This document shows, one piece after another, positions 9,051 to 21,273 of a DNA stretch of 64,000 nt; position 1 is the stretch's first letter, and each line of letters begins with the position of its first letter. The position numbers and the translations under genes were made by a program. Location: positions 1,302,001 through 1,366,000 of the forward strand of contig CAUWAG010000007.1 in assembly GCA_963556695.1 (NCBI GenBank). Reading direction: 5' to 3'. The notes below the pieces were generated by a model. It saw only the letters and a program-made list of their open reading frames with translations. It was not told the origin of the DNA and did not search any database. The stretch comes from Anthostomella pinea. Its lineage: Eukaryota > Ascomycota > Sordariomycetes > Xylariales > Xylariaceae.

Positions 9051-11202
9051 TCAACAGACTTCTCCGTGTTCCGACAAGGACGGCTTCCACGAGGTGTAAG
9101 GCTTTTGCTTGGACGTACGTTCGAGTTGAGAGAGCAGGTCGTCCAACTCGAGCCAGTTATCATCATTGTCCGCAAACTTTCGGTGCTTGTTCGAATCAAT
9201 GTGCTGAGTTCTTCATTAGCATTGATAGTCGTTGAGACGTAAGCTTACGACTTACCTCGTCAAAGTCTGCGTATTTCACGGCGCAGTTCTCGCAGTAGCC
9301 AGGCTTCAGGTCACGCTTCCGCGATCTCACAGCCGCGCGCTGCTCCGACCTGCCATCTTCGGCGTTACTCTTTTCAGTCGCAACAGCCTCGTCAATAAGC
9401 TCGAGCTTGCGACTTGAAGCTCGACTTAGGGTCAATGGTCGTTTGACCGAGCCATCGTCCCTGAAACTGGCTTCGCCAGTATGGCGTGAGCTGTGGTCTC
9501 GCGAAGTAGCTGTGCTGTTCCGCTTGAGGACTTGACGTTGAAGGCCGTGGACTTCCTTGCTTAGACCAGTGACAACGCCGGGAGTCGCTGCGGTCGATGA
9601 GATCATCTGCGATCGGATGGCCGAGGTTACATTGGACGGTTGCACCCCAGACGCAACTGGTTCACCACCAAACATACGGCCACTGGCGGCACGGCTCGTG
9701 AAGGCATTGGTGCGGAACTCTGTGTGTGGGCCGAAGAGCGGCTTGGCTGGCTTTGGGCCGTCGACTGAAACCACACTCGATTGCCGGTTGTGACCCGACT
9801 CCATCTCCCCCAGTGTCCGCTTACCAGTCATAGGCTTAGGAGGCGCCATCTTGGGAGGCTGGAGAGCTGGCTTGGATTCAGCAGCAGCTTTGGCAGCCTC
9901 GGCCTTTCGTCTTGATTCTCGAGCTTCTCTAGCCTCAGAGTCTTCAACGAACGGGCACCGACCCAGGGCAGCAGTCTGAAACTGCGGCCAGTCACCCTTC
10001 GCCTTGTCCTGCACTTTGGGATACTCCCGGACCATGATCGGCTTCTGTTTCTCTTCAACGTCATACACGTATATGTATGGTCCTTTGAAGTGATGCAGCT
10101 CTCGCGCTAGCACTGTCGGGTCTCGATCAGAAGGCCCGTTCACACGTTCGTTCTGCAACAGCCGCAAGAGATTGCGGTCCTCTGTCGTTCGAGACTCGGC
10201 ATGGGCTGTTTTGGAACTTCTACTCCGCGACCCGTACGCCATCTCGGCGCTGCGATATGGGTCGTTTTCGAGAAGCACTGCGAGCATACGGGACAGCTTG
10301 TCCACCGGCCATATCTTCATACCCATCTCCCGGGCACGAATCAGGATATCCATATTCCGCTTCGGCTGCTTGATAGCCTCATCTTGCGCCTTCAATTTCC
10401 GAGCCCGCAGCTCCGCATCGAAAATCCTTCTCTTGACCGACTCTTCAGAGAACCTCGTGAGCAAGGACGGGTTGATAGTCTCGGTTTGTTCCTGCTGTGG
10501 CTCTTGACCACGACGGTCACTCTTCTCGGCAGCTGTGTCCTGTTCATCCTGCTGACGTACACTCGCTTCGGTGGGAATTGATCGGGTGGTGACGACATGG
10601 GTAACTTGATTGGAGAAGAAGGCGGATTCGCGCTGTAAATTACTAGGTTAAGTCTTGTTGGCAATGACTGGGCACGTATTGTGTCAACTTACACCTCCCA
10701 GCGCAGCAATCTGCTTTGTCATCGAGTGAGCTATGTCACCTGGGACCTTGTCGAAGTAGAAGTGGAATTTCGGGAACCTTGCACGGTGGTGATCCACCCA
10801 ATTCGTGATCTCCTCGATGTCCTTCTCAGTGTACTTAGTAGACGCTGACTCGGTATGCTGGTGCTGGGCGGACCGCTCCCTACCCAGCTTGGCCTCGTAA
10901 TTGGTGGCATTGCGATTTCGCTGGACTGGGATTTGGCTCTTGGTAACTCGATGTTGCTGTGACGGTGACTTCAGAGAACGTTGTATGCCCCCCTCCAGTA
11001 TCTGCTTCTTCGCAGGCGGGGGCTGGCCGTAGGGCTCTTCCCGTTGCAGTTGAGCCAGGGTACGCTTCTGCTTGAGGGCAGTATTGCCTCGCAACGGGGA
11101 GTTGGCGGCATTTTGGTTGGAAGATAGAGGAACTCTTCGGCCAGTTATACCAGACATGGCGGAGAGATCAATGGGTCTGGGCGATAGAGATACTGCTGCC
11201 AT
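9051..11202 (-). CDS. DBF4: Dbf4/Dfp1/NimO-type regulatory subunit of Cdc7 kinase
   Basis: Three exons, 11202-10693, 10632-9256 and 9203-9051, give 679 residues. The introns are 60 bp (GTAAGT...TTACAG) and 52 bp (GTAAGT...CTCAG). The family activates Cdc7 (DDK) kinase, which phosphorylates MCM helicase at replication origins in the nucleus. Visible motifs: a BRCT-like motif N across the first splice junction (DKVPGDIAHSM then THVVTTRSIP); a motif-M-like segment YIYVYDVEEKQKPIMVREYP near residue 340; and a C-terminal Dbf4-type zinc finger with C617, C620, H630 and H636. The finger is completed only by removing the second intron. The length fits fungal members (A. nidulans nimO). The start is the first ATG; an in-frame Met16 is an alternative. 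It is divergent from ICP55. Confidence 0.93.
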
Positions 11203-11907
11203 ATGAATAACCTATTACCATGCTATATTCGCCGTGTCTTGTGGGGTCGGAGCCGTGCGGAAATCCAATGTGGAGGTCCCGTGTTGTTTTTTGGCTGCCG
11301 GCGAATGAAACGTTCGTCAGATCAGCACAGACATACAAGTCAGTTAAGACCAATAGTCTGTTGTCGGCCGTGTTTGGTCGACGGTCTGGTTGTTGGAGGG
11401 GTTCTTGGAAGGCTCTTCGAGTGTGGACTGGCACGCGATGAACCGTGACACGGCAGGCGGATTTGCTGGGTACGACACGGGCGGATGGCGAACGTCAGGG
11501 GGACATTGAGACGAAATCAAAGAGAACAGAGGCTTCCACGAGAATCAACGGCTCAATTGACGCGAGAAACAAGCCGGAAACCGACGTGTTGGGTGCGTGG
11601 ACGGCGAGGCAATGGGGAGAGCAGCTCTGGCGGATGGTAGTGATGGTGGGCAGAGAATTGGAAGCGTGACAGGATCGATGCGTGACCCGCTAGCACTAAC
11701 AATTAACAAACACATCAACAATAATATTAAAGCACGGGCCTCTACAGCGTCTCCCAGCCTCCCAACCCCGCTACGGCGGCCCCACCACGAGTTCAGCACA
11801 GCAACCGTCCAGCGCCTTACCGTTCTGGACCTCAGCCCCTCCACGGCTGGCCCGAACCGGTAAGGCCCCTGGAGCTGGAACCCGGAAATGCTCCGAAGCT
11901 TTGGCGA
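11203..11907. other. Divergent intergenic region DBF4-ICP55
   Basis: About 700 bp between the two start codons. No further gene is evident; it holds the promoters of both. Confidence 0.6.
11430..11566. promoter_or_regulatory. Possible MCB-like sites in the DBF4/ICP55 divergent promoter
   Basis: ACGCGA occurs at 11433-11438 and TGACGCGAGAAA near 11558-11568. MluI-box (ACGCGT-like) sites bound by MBF drive G1/S genes such as DBF4 in yeasts. The match is partial, so this is weak inference. Confidence 0.25.
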
Positions 11908-13482
11908 GTGATGCGCCTCAAACCTACACCTTCCAACGTCCATTCGATGATACCTAAGAATATGAAGCTCCGTCAGTTGCCGTTGCGGCAGCTCGAGCGG
12001 CATCTCGAACGACAAGCCCGCCCATCTTGTCCATACAGTACGCGGCGCCTACCACCGCAAACATCTCTTCGAGTACCCTGCCGAACTCAATCCCCGAGCT
12101 CGCCAATATGCGGCTCAAGGCGGACCTACGCGACGGCCGTCTCCGCCTCGCAACTCCTCTTCGGCCAACCCGTCCACGAGACACACCCTCACCTCCTTAA
12201 GCCCGCCGAGCTTACGCAGGGCATTACAGCCCAAGAATACCACCAACGACGCGCGAACCTCTGCCACTCTCTACCAAAAGATTCCGCCGTCATCTTGCCC
12301 TCCGCAACCCTCAAATACCGATCAGGTGCCGTCTTCCACGGCTTCCGCCAAGAGTCCAACTTCCTCTACCTGACCGGCTTCTCCGAACCCGATTCCTTCG
12401 CTGTACTGAAGAAAACCGGTGATTACCCCGACGACTACGTCTTCCACCTCTACTGCCGGCCGAAAGACCCCAAAGCGGAGCAATGGAACGGACCATGGAG
12501 TGGTGTCGATGCTGCCCGGGATGTGTGGAACGCCGATGTCGCAGGGGATATCCACCGACTGGACGCTCTACTACCTGACGCGCTCAGGGGCGTGAAGAAA
12601 GTATTTACAGATGCCGAGCTGACCAAGTACGGCGCGCCGACGAAATTCGGCAACCTCCTACGGTCAGCCGCGCCCAACGTTGCCACCTCGCCACTAAAAC
12701 CACATATCAACGTCCTCCGCGCTGTGAAGTCGTGCGCCGAGACCGCCAACATGCGCCGCGCGGGGCAGGAGTCAGGACGCGCATTGACTGAAGCCATGCG
12801 CCGGCCATGGTCGTCGGAGAAACAGCTGGCCGCCTTTTTGGAAAATCAATACCATATTTCCGGCCTCGACGGGCAAGCCTACGTACCCGTAGTAGCAGGG
12901 GGGCAGAAAGCATTGCTCATCCACTATGTGCTCAACAACGGGATGTTGAACGAATCCGAGTTTGTGCTGGTCGACGCGGGTGGCGAGTACGGCACCTATA
13001 TCACTGATATCACGCGCACATGGCCCGTCTCGGGCAAATTCTCGCAGCCGCAGAAGGATTTGTACAATGCGGTGCTCCGCGCGCAACGGTCGTCCATCTC
13101 GCTCTGTTGCGCCAGCGCCAATGTCACTCTGGACAAGCTGCACAGCATTACCGAGACGGCACTGCGCGAGCAGCTACAGCAGCTTGGCTTCGACCTCAGC
13201 GGCAACGGGATGGATGTCCTGTTCCCGCACCACGTGGGCCACTATATTGGGTTGGACGTGCACGATGTTCCTGGTTATCCCAGGAACGTGGTACTGAAGG
13301 AGGGCCATTGCATTACCATCGAGCCCGGCGTCTACGTGCCGGACGACGAGAGATTCCCAAAGGCGTTCAGGGGTATGGGGATTCGCATCGAGGACAGTAT
13401 CTGCGTGGGGTCTGATAACCCGTTCATGCTTACAACAGACGCTGTCAAGGAGGTTGATGATATCGAGGCTTTACGAGGCTGA
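11908..13482 (+). CDS. ICP55: Mitochondrial Xaa-Pro aminopeptidase-type peptidase, Icp55-like
   Basis: A single-exon frame of 524 residues, close to yeast Icp55 (about 511). Family role: an M24B metallopeptidase that removes one N-terminal residue from matrix proteins after MPP cleavage, stabilising them against N-end-rule degradation. The first 75 residues are rich in Arg/Ser/Pro with few acids, as expected of a mitochondrial presequence, ending RRTYATA. An aminopeptidase P N-domain follows (about 105-250; SGAVFHGFRQESNFLYLTGF). The pita-bread catalytic domain (about 270-520) has all five metal ligands: D356 and D367 (VDAGGEYGTYITDITR), H445 (HHVGHYIGLD), E472 (ITIEPG) and E495 (IRIED). In-frame Mets at 2, 14 and 19 leave the exact start open. 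Confidence 0.93.
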   Translation: MMRLKPTPSNVHSMIPKNMKLRQLPLRQLERHLERQARPSCPYSTRRLPPQTSLRVPCRTQSPSSPICGSRRTYATAVSASQLLFGQPVHETHPHLLKPAELTQGITAQEYHQRRANLCHSLPKDSAVILPSATLKYRSGAVFHGFRQESNFLYLTGFSEPDSFAVLKKTGDYPDDYVFHLYCRPKDPKAEQWNGPWSGVDAARDVWNADVAGDIHRLDALLPDALRGVKKVFTDAELTKYGAPTKFGNLLRSAAPNVATSPLKPHINVLRAVKSCAETANMRRAGQESGRALTEAMRRPWSSEKQLAAFLENQYHISGLDGQAYVPVVAGGQKALLIHYVLNNGMLNESEFVLVDAGGEYGTYITDITRTWPVSGKFSQPQKDLYNAVLRAQRSSISLCCASANVTLDKLHSITETALREQLQQLGFDLSGNGMDVLFPHHVGHYIGLDVHDVPGYPRNVVLKEGHCITIEPGVYVPDDERFPKAFRGMGIRIEDSICVGSDNPFMLTTDAVKEVDDIEALRG

Positions 13483-15435
13483 GCCTGGAAAGGGGAACTC
13501 ATTTGCCTTGAAAGTGTTGTAAGATGAATTTGCTGTAACATATAATGACCATGTGACCGCTGCCGAGCCGCCCGACGAGCATACGGCAGGCATATCAGCG
13601 GATCGCATGATGTATGTAAGGATCAGCGACACTGTTTGGGAGCAGTATGCTAGTATGAATTTCTTACTACCATGCCAATCGAGTCCGGAACTCAATATGA
13701 GGCAGTATCCTCTCATGCAAGCCCCTTACGCAACTTGTCTGCAAAAAGATCGCATGTGGATGGATTGTAATGCAATGCAACCCTAGACCAGATTTTATTG
13801 CTGTGATACGCAAGACTCAGTGCGGTCTTATAGCTACATTCTGCGGCGATCGGCTCCAGATCTCCCGCGAGGCTTTGACTGGAAAGATTGGGTACCTAGG
13901 GTAGGGCAGACGAGGGGAAAGGGGAAAGGGGAAAGGGGAAAGGGGAAGAAAAGGAGACTGACTTATGTAGTTACTACCCATGTCCTGTCTGTCCCCCGAC
14001 TTGCATGCACCACACCACACCACCTTCAAGCCCGAACTGATTGATCAACGAGCGTGGAACATCCATCCGTTCATCCATCCATCATAGCTCTGCCATTGCG
14101 TCTCGTGCCTCGTAGATGAAAGATACCGCAAGCTTTTACGAGTGAGCAGTCGGAACAGTATTGATTAGCGCCTACTAGTAGGTACGGTATCAACCTTAGC
14201 CGTGTGGATCCCAGTCACTGGATCCAGCCACCAGTACCTTATTGGATCTCCTGTTATCCAGGGCGTTCTACGATAAGGTTACCTGGGATGGCTGCCCCAG
14301 GTGACAGGTACCAACCCACTGTAATTTAGGTCCTTAGATACTTCTCGGATGGGATCCCTTCCCATCCGAACGGAACCAAGCACCAACCAGAATACAGATC
14401 ATCCCAACCAAGACTTGTGATAGATCTCCGTTCTGGTTCCGCTACCACAAAGGCACAGCCGCTCCACTCTCGTTGTTCGCCTTCACTTATTACACTCCAA
14501 GTTCAACCCAGATGCAAATCCAGAGCCCTGGAGCAACTTGACTTCAGCTCAGGTTCTATGACCGCATCTAAGGGGCTGAAAGTTGCGGATAATGCAAGTA
14601 CCTAGTGAGCATAGACTGCAAGCTGTCTCACCAACGGAGTTGGTGTTCGACTGCATGTCACAATTTGGGGTCAATTCTTCACCTTCACTCGAAACGCAGG
14701 GTGCTTTCATTCCTGTCTTTCAGATTATTTGCTCCTATTCATATAGGAAATATGAACAACTCTCATACTGTGCAGTGCAAACAGTCGAGGATAGTGGTGG
14801 TATCTTACACAAACAGTCGTAAATCAACTCCGCAGAGCAGCCCGCTCAAGATGCCCCACCGCCATAGTTTTGGTGTTCAAAAGCAAGCCGTCCGTCAATC
14901 AAGAGCCACCAACCGCAAGTGCCACACATCTCGTGAGATGGATGGTTGAGGGTGGTTTTGACATGCTCGTTCCGGAACGCCTGTCGTGCGCCGTGATGCC
15001 GGGCCAAAAACCATAGTGCTCATGATTCATCTCGATTGAGTCCCAGAAAGACCATAGTTGCTCGCTCACTCCCGTCAAATGGTATGGTTATGCATGCCCC
15101 TGCGATCCTCGACGAACCCCGCAAACTCCAGTATAGTGGTGGTGTTGAATGATGCCAGATCCGTTGTGATAAAGAAAATGCGTCATACTGAAGGGTGTAC
15201 CTGCGTTGAGTGTCGCGAGGTTTGTTAAGGGTTGCGTGGATGTGTTGGGTCTGGTAAGGTTTCAATGTGAGCGAGGCGGAGTAAAGCCACTTTCGGTTTT
15301 CCGGAGATCGGGTAGTGCGACAATCAAGGGTAGATGCGTGAGTAATGTGCCCAGTAGAGGTAATGTATTATGTATGAGCGGTAGTTGAGTTGGGTGTTGT
15401 CGGTTGTTACTTGAGCTCTGTTTGCCATCCCTGGC
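13483..15435. other. Intergenic, no gene recognised
   Basis: Nearly 2 kb between ICP55 and the 3' end of the bHLH gene. Only short frames. It contains the GGGGAAA tract noted separately. Confidence 0.4.
13914..13947 (+). repeat. (GGGGAAA)n tract, G-quadruplex-prone
   Basis: Four perfect GGGGAAA units plus GGGGAA. Four or more G4 runs with 3-nt spacers meet the usual G-quadruplex pattern on the plus strand. Confidence 0.85.
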
Positions 15436-17007
15436 CTAAGAGAAGCGTGGGTTGAAGACGGCTTGCCCATAGCCCTGGGGCTGCCAACCCGCGCCAGGTA
15501 CTGCACCGACTAATTGCTCAAATGCCTGTAGCCTCCGGGCCAATTCGTCGTTCTTCTGGGCAATTGATCGATTTCTCCGCTCAAGTTGGTGGATGTACTC
15601 GGTTGCTTTCGTCAGCACCGTACCCTGTCGCATAGGTTAGCATTGCTGGTCGAGGGGGGACGGACGATATGGTCGAAGACATGACTCACTTTGCTTACTT
15701 TTGGTGCAGTCCTTGAAGAGTTGACGGGCGACTTGTCTCCGTCGTCTTTGGGTAGGGACCGCAAAGAGGGGATTGCGTCACGTAGCTCAGCAATCTTGTC
15801 CTTGAGATTGGTACGGTACTTCCTCTCGATGTCATTATGTGCCGCCCTGTCGTTGTTTTTCGGCTTCTCCTTCATTTTGTTCACTGCGTCAGCCGAGTTG
15901 GTTCGCGAAGGCGGTGCTGGTCTCGATGCAATGCTCTTGGTCCGTGGCTCAGGGGTATTGCAGGTGGTATCGCTCATCGTTGTCGGGCTCTGTTTGATCT
16001 CGAAGTGAAAGTCCATCCCGGTGGCTGGCCGCGAGCCTGCTTGAGTTCCTGATTGCCCCGTGCCCAGGGCAATTGCCAAAAGCCTTTGGCGCTCTGGGTC
16101 GCTGAACGGCGCGACGTTCATGTAGTCCATGTGGTATCCCGGTTGCGGTGGTTCCCAACTGAGTGGTGTTGAGTAGAGCCTCTCTCGTGGAGGCACTTCC
16201 GAAGGCACGGGTGCCGACTCGTTCTTGGTTAGTTGTTCGGCAAGAGCCATGGAGAAAAGGTCATCCTCATCCGACAGCGCGTGATCTAGAGCGCTATCGT
16301 CGATTAGATCGCTTGCCGTGAGCGGAAGAGCCACTTTGCTGATGCTGCCGGGTCGACCGACTGTTCTTGTCCTTGACAGTGGTAGAGCTGGCTCCGGCGA
16401 GCTGACCTGTGAATCAGCCCCAAACTCAGCGCCATTCAATAGGAAAACAGTGGGCGCAGAGTACGGGGAACTTACGTGCGAGCTCTCCCGAGTGTCGTCT
16501 TCGAACAGTGGGTCTAGACTCTCGTTGTCGCTGTCGAAGCGAAGCCAGTAGTCGGAGCAGTCCAAGGTAGACGGGTCCTGGCTGAACTTGGACTTCTTGT
16601 TGTCGGAGCACCTTCTCTTTCGTGGGGCGGACCTCCCAGCGATCTTGTGCTTGTGTGAGTTGCAGGCTGAATGGCTGTGCTGGTCAAGCGATGAGGTCGA
16701 AGCCGGGGAGTCAGCAGCAGTGCTTGGTGTCTGGAGCGAAACAGATGCAGCAGCAGAGTTTACAAAGCTGGAGTCGGCGGAGCGGTCCAGGTCGTCCCAG
16801 AAGTTGATTGATGAGAGTTGCTCGATGTAGTCTGAGGAATTATGGAAGAGTGTCTCAATGGCCTATGGATCGTGTCAGTGACGAACAGACGTCACGCCTG
16901 GCTAAACAGCAATGGCAGGTCGAGTATTTGTAGTCGTGTTGGTCGAGTCTTACCTTGGCGTCGGTAGCTGGGTAGACGTCGATGTCCTGCATAACACCAG
17001 CATCCAT
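15436..17007 (-). CDS. SREBP-type bHLH transcription factor without membrane segments
   Basis: Three exons, 17007-16954, 16862-15690 and 15624-15436, give 471 residues. The introns are 91 bp (GTAAGA...CATAG, CACTGAC branch) and 65 bp (GTGAGT...GACAG, GCTAAC branch). The bHLH region spans about 355-440. Its basic part reads HNDIERKYRTNLKDKI with Tyr367 in place of the usual Arg, the hallmark of SREBP-family factors that bind SRE as well as E-box DNA. The second intron falls in the loop; splicing restores KGTVLTKATEYIHQLE, followed by a short leucine-zipper-like helix. There is no hydrophobic segment, so it resembles short fungal members such as SrbB/SAH-2 rather than membrane-tethered SREBP. 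A basic patch (PRKRRCSDNKKSK) may be a nuclear signal. An upstream non-coding exon is possible. Confidence 0.85.
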
Positions 17008-20000
17008 GACGAAGTCCCTGACGACCTCCGATTGTGGCCAAAGGGTCTATGTCGATAGTTTTCTCAGGCTGGCCCTATTCAGTCGATAGGCCAGGCTGTG
17101 TTGCGATGAAACCGGATACCGAGGTGCACCGAGCAGATCAAGAATAGTTGAAGTGAAAGAGAGCTCGTCTGGTAACGTCTCACTCACTCTTGGGCTTGGC
17201 AAATGGGGTAGTATCCTGTAGCTACCTGGGCGAGTGCGAGCCGCGTTGGATGAGATCCAGGCTGGTCCTGCTGAGGCCAACTAGATCGGCACGTGATGTG
17301 TCGCGATATGAGATCAGGAGATGTGATGCCCCTTCCGGCGATTGGATGGGATCGATGTGATTAAAAAAGATTGTCTACTCGGCTTGGACGAAGTCGGCAG
17401 GTGGAGGAACAGAAGGATGGTTGGATGGGTAGATGATGGCGATGATTGATAGCTAGATCAAACGATGGAAAAGTTGACTGATGGTCGAACGAGTAGGGAC
17501 TTGAATGTTGAAAAGACAGGGCAAGGGATGGGGCGTTTAAAAGATGTCTTCAGCCAAGTTGGGATTCCTGAAGGCGGACGGTCAAGACCATTGCACAATG
17601 GCCGAGACCGCCCGATGCTGCATGGTTGCTGGCATGGTTGCTTGGTCGCGCGCAGCAAGAGTGGCCTGACACTCTGACACCGCAGCAAGGGAAACGGGGG
17701 TACCAAGGAAGCGAATGTGGGCAGAAAGATTCCGATATTCGTTTACGGAGCCCATCCTACGCTACATTAAACGCATTCCAGACACCTTGTCCAGAACCTT
17801 GAAGCGCGGGGAAAAGAAGAACCTGTATGGCGGACACGAGACGAACATGATGAATGACCGGTGGTTCTTTTTCAACATGACAGCCCTGGAGATAAACAGG
17901 GGATACAAAATGACACATGTGCTAGCTCAATCCAGGTAGGGCTGGTATACAAATCTAGATAGTACCATAGGTACATGAGTAGGTAATACGGGCGAGGGAA
18001 AAGCACATGATTCAACAAACTGAGAGGTGGATGATTCATCAAGCTCTGATGAGAGTCGTTGCTGCCACTTGGCTCAGTGCTGAGAATGCCGAGGTGTCAT
18101 CGAGATGATCACCGACCAGCGGTCAGGTATGGCGACCGGAGAATCTCGAATTGTGGTCTGACTTTTCTCACGGGACTGGAGTGAAATGGAGGTGTGGGAG
18201 CAGCAGGCACCTGCAGCGAGCCCGAGGCCCCAAGCAAGCACGGCCGGACGGGGACACGCGAGCGACGGAAGCACAGGGAGGGCAATTGGCCTTGGGGTGC
18301 CTGGAATGGAAAGTCATGTCGGAATCAGGCGTGATGTGGGGTTAAATATCCAGAGATCAGGCCATATGCAAGGCTACCACCAGAAATCGTATGAGGGACG
18401 CTTAGCGGCAGGGGAGCCCGCGCGCATCCATCCAACCCAACAATCCACTGGTTCTCGATCGTCTACCAGGCCTTCAGGCCAGGGGTGATTCTCCAATGGC
18501 CCAGAATCCTGACAGCCTCGTCGGCACGACCCCACCACAGACCGTTGCATGTGAACCCGCCCATGATCCATCCGCCGTTGATGTGGCGTCCCCTCAAAAT
18601 ACACGTGGCACTTGCACTGCACAACATCTGGACCCCCCTTTCTGTGAGCCACAGCGCAGCCACACCCGAAATTAGAGAAATACCTCCCGTATGCCGGTGG
18701 GGTGCATCTAAGCTTGACTGTCGGCTTCTTCCACTGTGGCACGGTGCACCTAACAAGATATCCCTTCGTCAACAGCCTTTTCTATCCACGAGACAACTTC
18801 TATCCACGAGACAACGTGAATAGCCATGAAACAAGGCACAGATTCTGCGTGGCGTCCTGGACCGAGTGCGGTCAATCAATCCCCCGAGTCATCAATTGCC
18901 TTTTCCACTTCAGTGTCTCGGTAGGTTCCCGACCATCCCGGTGTCACTGCGCGGGGCCCCGATCCGTTCACTCCCGTTTTGTGTTCCCCCTTTCCCAACC
19001 TTCAGCCTCTTGGCGACCTTCCCCATCGTACGATTTTGCCAACTCGATCCCATATCTGTTTACTGTCTCATTACTGCCCTGGATGGATGCATATCTCACA
19101 TCGCAAATTCGCGAGCCTACAATCGACAATGAATGCCATCCTGCCTGCACATCGCACTCACCGCTTACCCTGGAGACGCGTTACTATCTCTCATGCCACA
19201 TGCGACGAGAAAACTGCACCGGCCTCCGTCTTCGATATTTAGGTGTCAGCAATAGCTAACCTTAACCAAAATAGCCCGTTAGCAGTCAGTCTGCCATGTC
19301 AGCTTGTCAGCTTCGACAGGCCAGGCCCTAATACCGCAGCGTCATCCGGCATCCCGTTCCCTCCCGTCATCTTCGTCAACTGAGCTAATTATGGGGCAAC
19401 ATTGTCCCTGTCCCAGCCTTGGCACTTACCCAGGTAACATGACAGGAATATCACGACCCATCAGATCCTACTCTCCGTAACTACCACTAGGGGTACACCT
19501 AGCTTCTCTGCGTATTCGGCTTGGGGCACTGGACCCTTGGGAAGCCCACGAGCTCGGGAGGCTCCACGAAAGCTTGACATCAGCCTACCTCGGCAGCTTC
19601 CGCCGCCCAATGGGAATTCATCTATTCTTCTCATCAAAGCCAAATACACATGCTCTGATAGGACCGAACTTCTCGCCGCTGCCGCCCTTGCGACACATCC
19701 GATCTGCCCCAGGTTGCCGGCGCCTCGGGTCTCAGTTCAGGCCCCGACAATAGGCGTTGTATCGTTTTCGTTGACTAGGACTCTACCTCCTTGGACTCAA
19801 GGCACCTGATCATCGAATGACTTTCGCCTGGGGATCTGGGATTGTGCACATAACGAGTCAGTAAGCTGTTACAACTCTGGCGATGTCCAGACATATGCGA
19901 CGATCTCCTGTGGTCTAGACCCCTTCACCACTTGGCCCCAACGAGTATACCGCTCGCACGAGAGGATGTCATGTCTAGCGAGGACCCTGCAGGTTACATA

Positions 20001-21273
20001 CTCCTTCTCTCGCGTTGCATCAGAATCCTGGGCCGCTCGACCAAGATACAGCATGATATCCTCCAGTGGAAGTTGCAGCGGGGGTTGCGTACCGAGGTTC
20101 TGCACCTCTCTCGACCATACCTCGTGGAGGCTAGGGACTACCCGCCGCCAGAGCATGCACGATCTGCATCCACGGGCATGCCGGCAATGGCCGGAGCCGG
20201 GACAAATATGTCCCAAATGTATCCATGCATGTGACTACTGACTATGGACCGCGGCAGGCTATTCAAGTATTCTAGACTTGTGATACACAGGCAGACAGGG
20301 GAGATATGATCTTTCAGACTCCAGAGACATGGCTCTTGATGTTACCTCTCTCTGACAATTAGAGAACTTTTGCGAGTGGACCAAACTTATAGAGCAGTTG
20401 CTCAGCAACGGATCGGGCTCCTGCGCCTTCGAGGCTATATATCAACCCAACTCAAGCGACAAACTTTTCTAAGGACCCTTGGGTACATCTTGTTCATGTC
20501 CGCCTCAACATATGGTATGGTCCTGTCTGGCTCCAATGCCCCTGCATGTACGTGCAGGAACTTCCATCGCCTATGGCTTGTGCCGACGGTTTCGATACAA
20601 CTTATCGCCTCACAAAATTTCTCAGTTTTACGTCAACACCGCTGCGCAGTGTCACATTCTCTCATGCCTCGGACGAACGGAACGCCAAGGGTGACGTCCT
20701 GTTGTTTCTGGATCTTCTTGCTCACCTAGCAAGACTCGGTTTCCTGACATGCATCGAACCGGTGTGGAAAAGGTGTAGCCAAACACACCGAGCCTGGCTA
20801 TTCTGGGACAGTATGACGCGGGCAAGTCCAATGGGCTCAACTCATCAACACACTATTGAACTTTGGCGAACGTGTCCAGATCCATGAACCCGTTTCGAAC
20901 GACTTTGTGGCCTGATTTTCAAGCACCTTTTATGAGAGATGGCCACTACAGCAAGCGATGACTTTACGAGAATCACGTATGTTATATGCGCGATATAGCA
21001 GTTTGGACTGCTGCCTGAATTCCATCACGGCACTGTCCCTCTCTGAATCAATCTGAACTTAATCAGCAGTCTATTGGAGCATGTTCGCTCATCATGTCAT
21101 TCTGGAAGCAGCTCAGACCGGTCTATAATAACTTTTTGCAACAGGATCGACTTCTTGCCACGGACGAGGAAGGAAGGTAATAAAGCCGCATGGCCTACGA
21201 CGCCCAGAATAGCGCAACAACCAGATTCTTCATTCCTACCCGAAATCCCATGCCACCATGGGGAGATCCCTCG
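17008..21273. other. 4.3-kb stretch without a recognised gene
   Basis: GC-balanced, with open frames of up to 185 codons on both strands but no convincing domain, signal peptide or splice-linked homology. The first few hundred bases are likely the promoter and leader of the bHLH gene. An 18-bp direct duplication (TTCTATCCACGAGACAAC twice) lies at 18780-18815. Degraded genes may be present but I cannot name any. Confidence 0.4.

Noticed and set aside
18702..19259. A 185-residue plus-strand protein
   Set aside because: Composition looks random, with competing frames of similar length; no domain seen.
19869..20887. Possible HET or other large-protein remnants
   Set aside because: Frames of 90-120 codons on both strands without a motif I can name.
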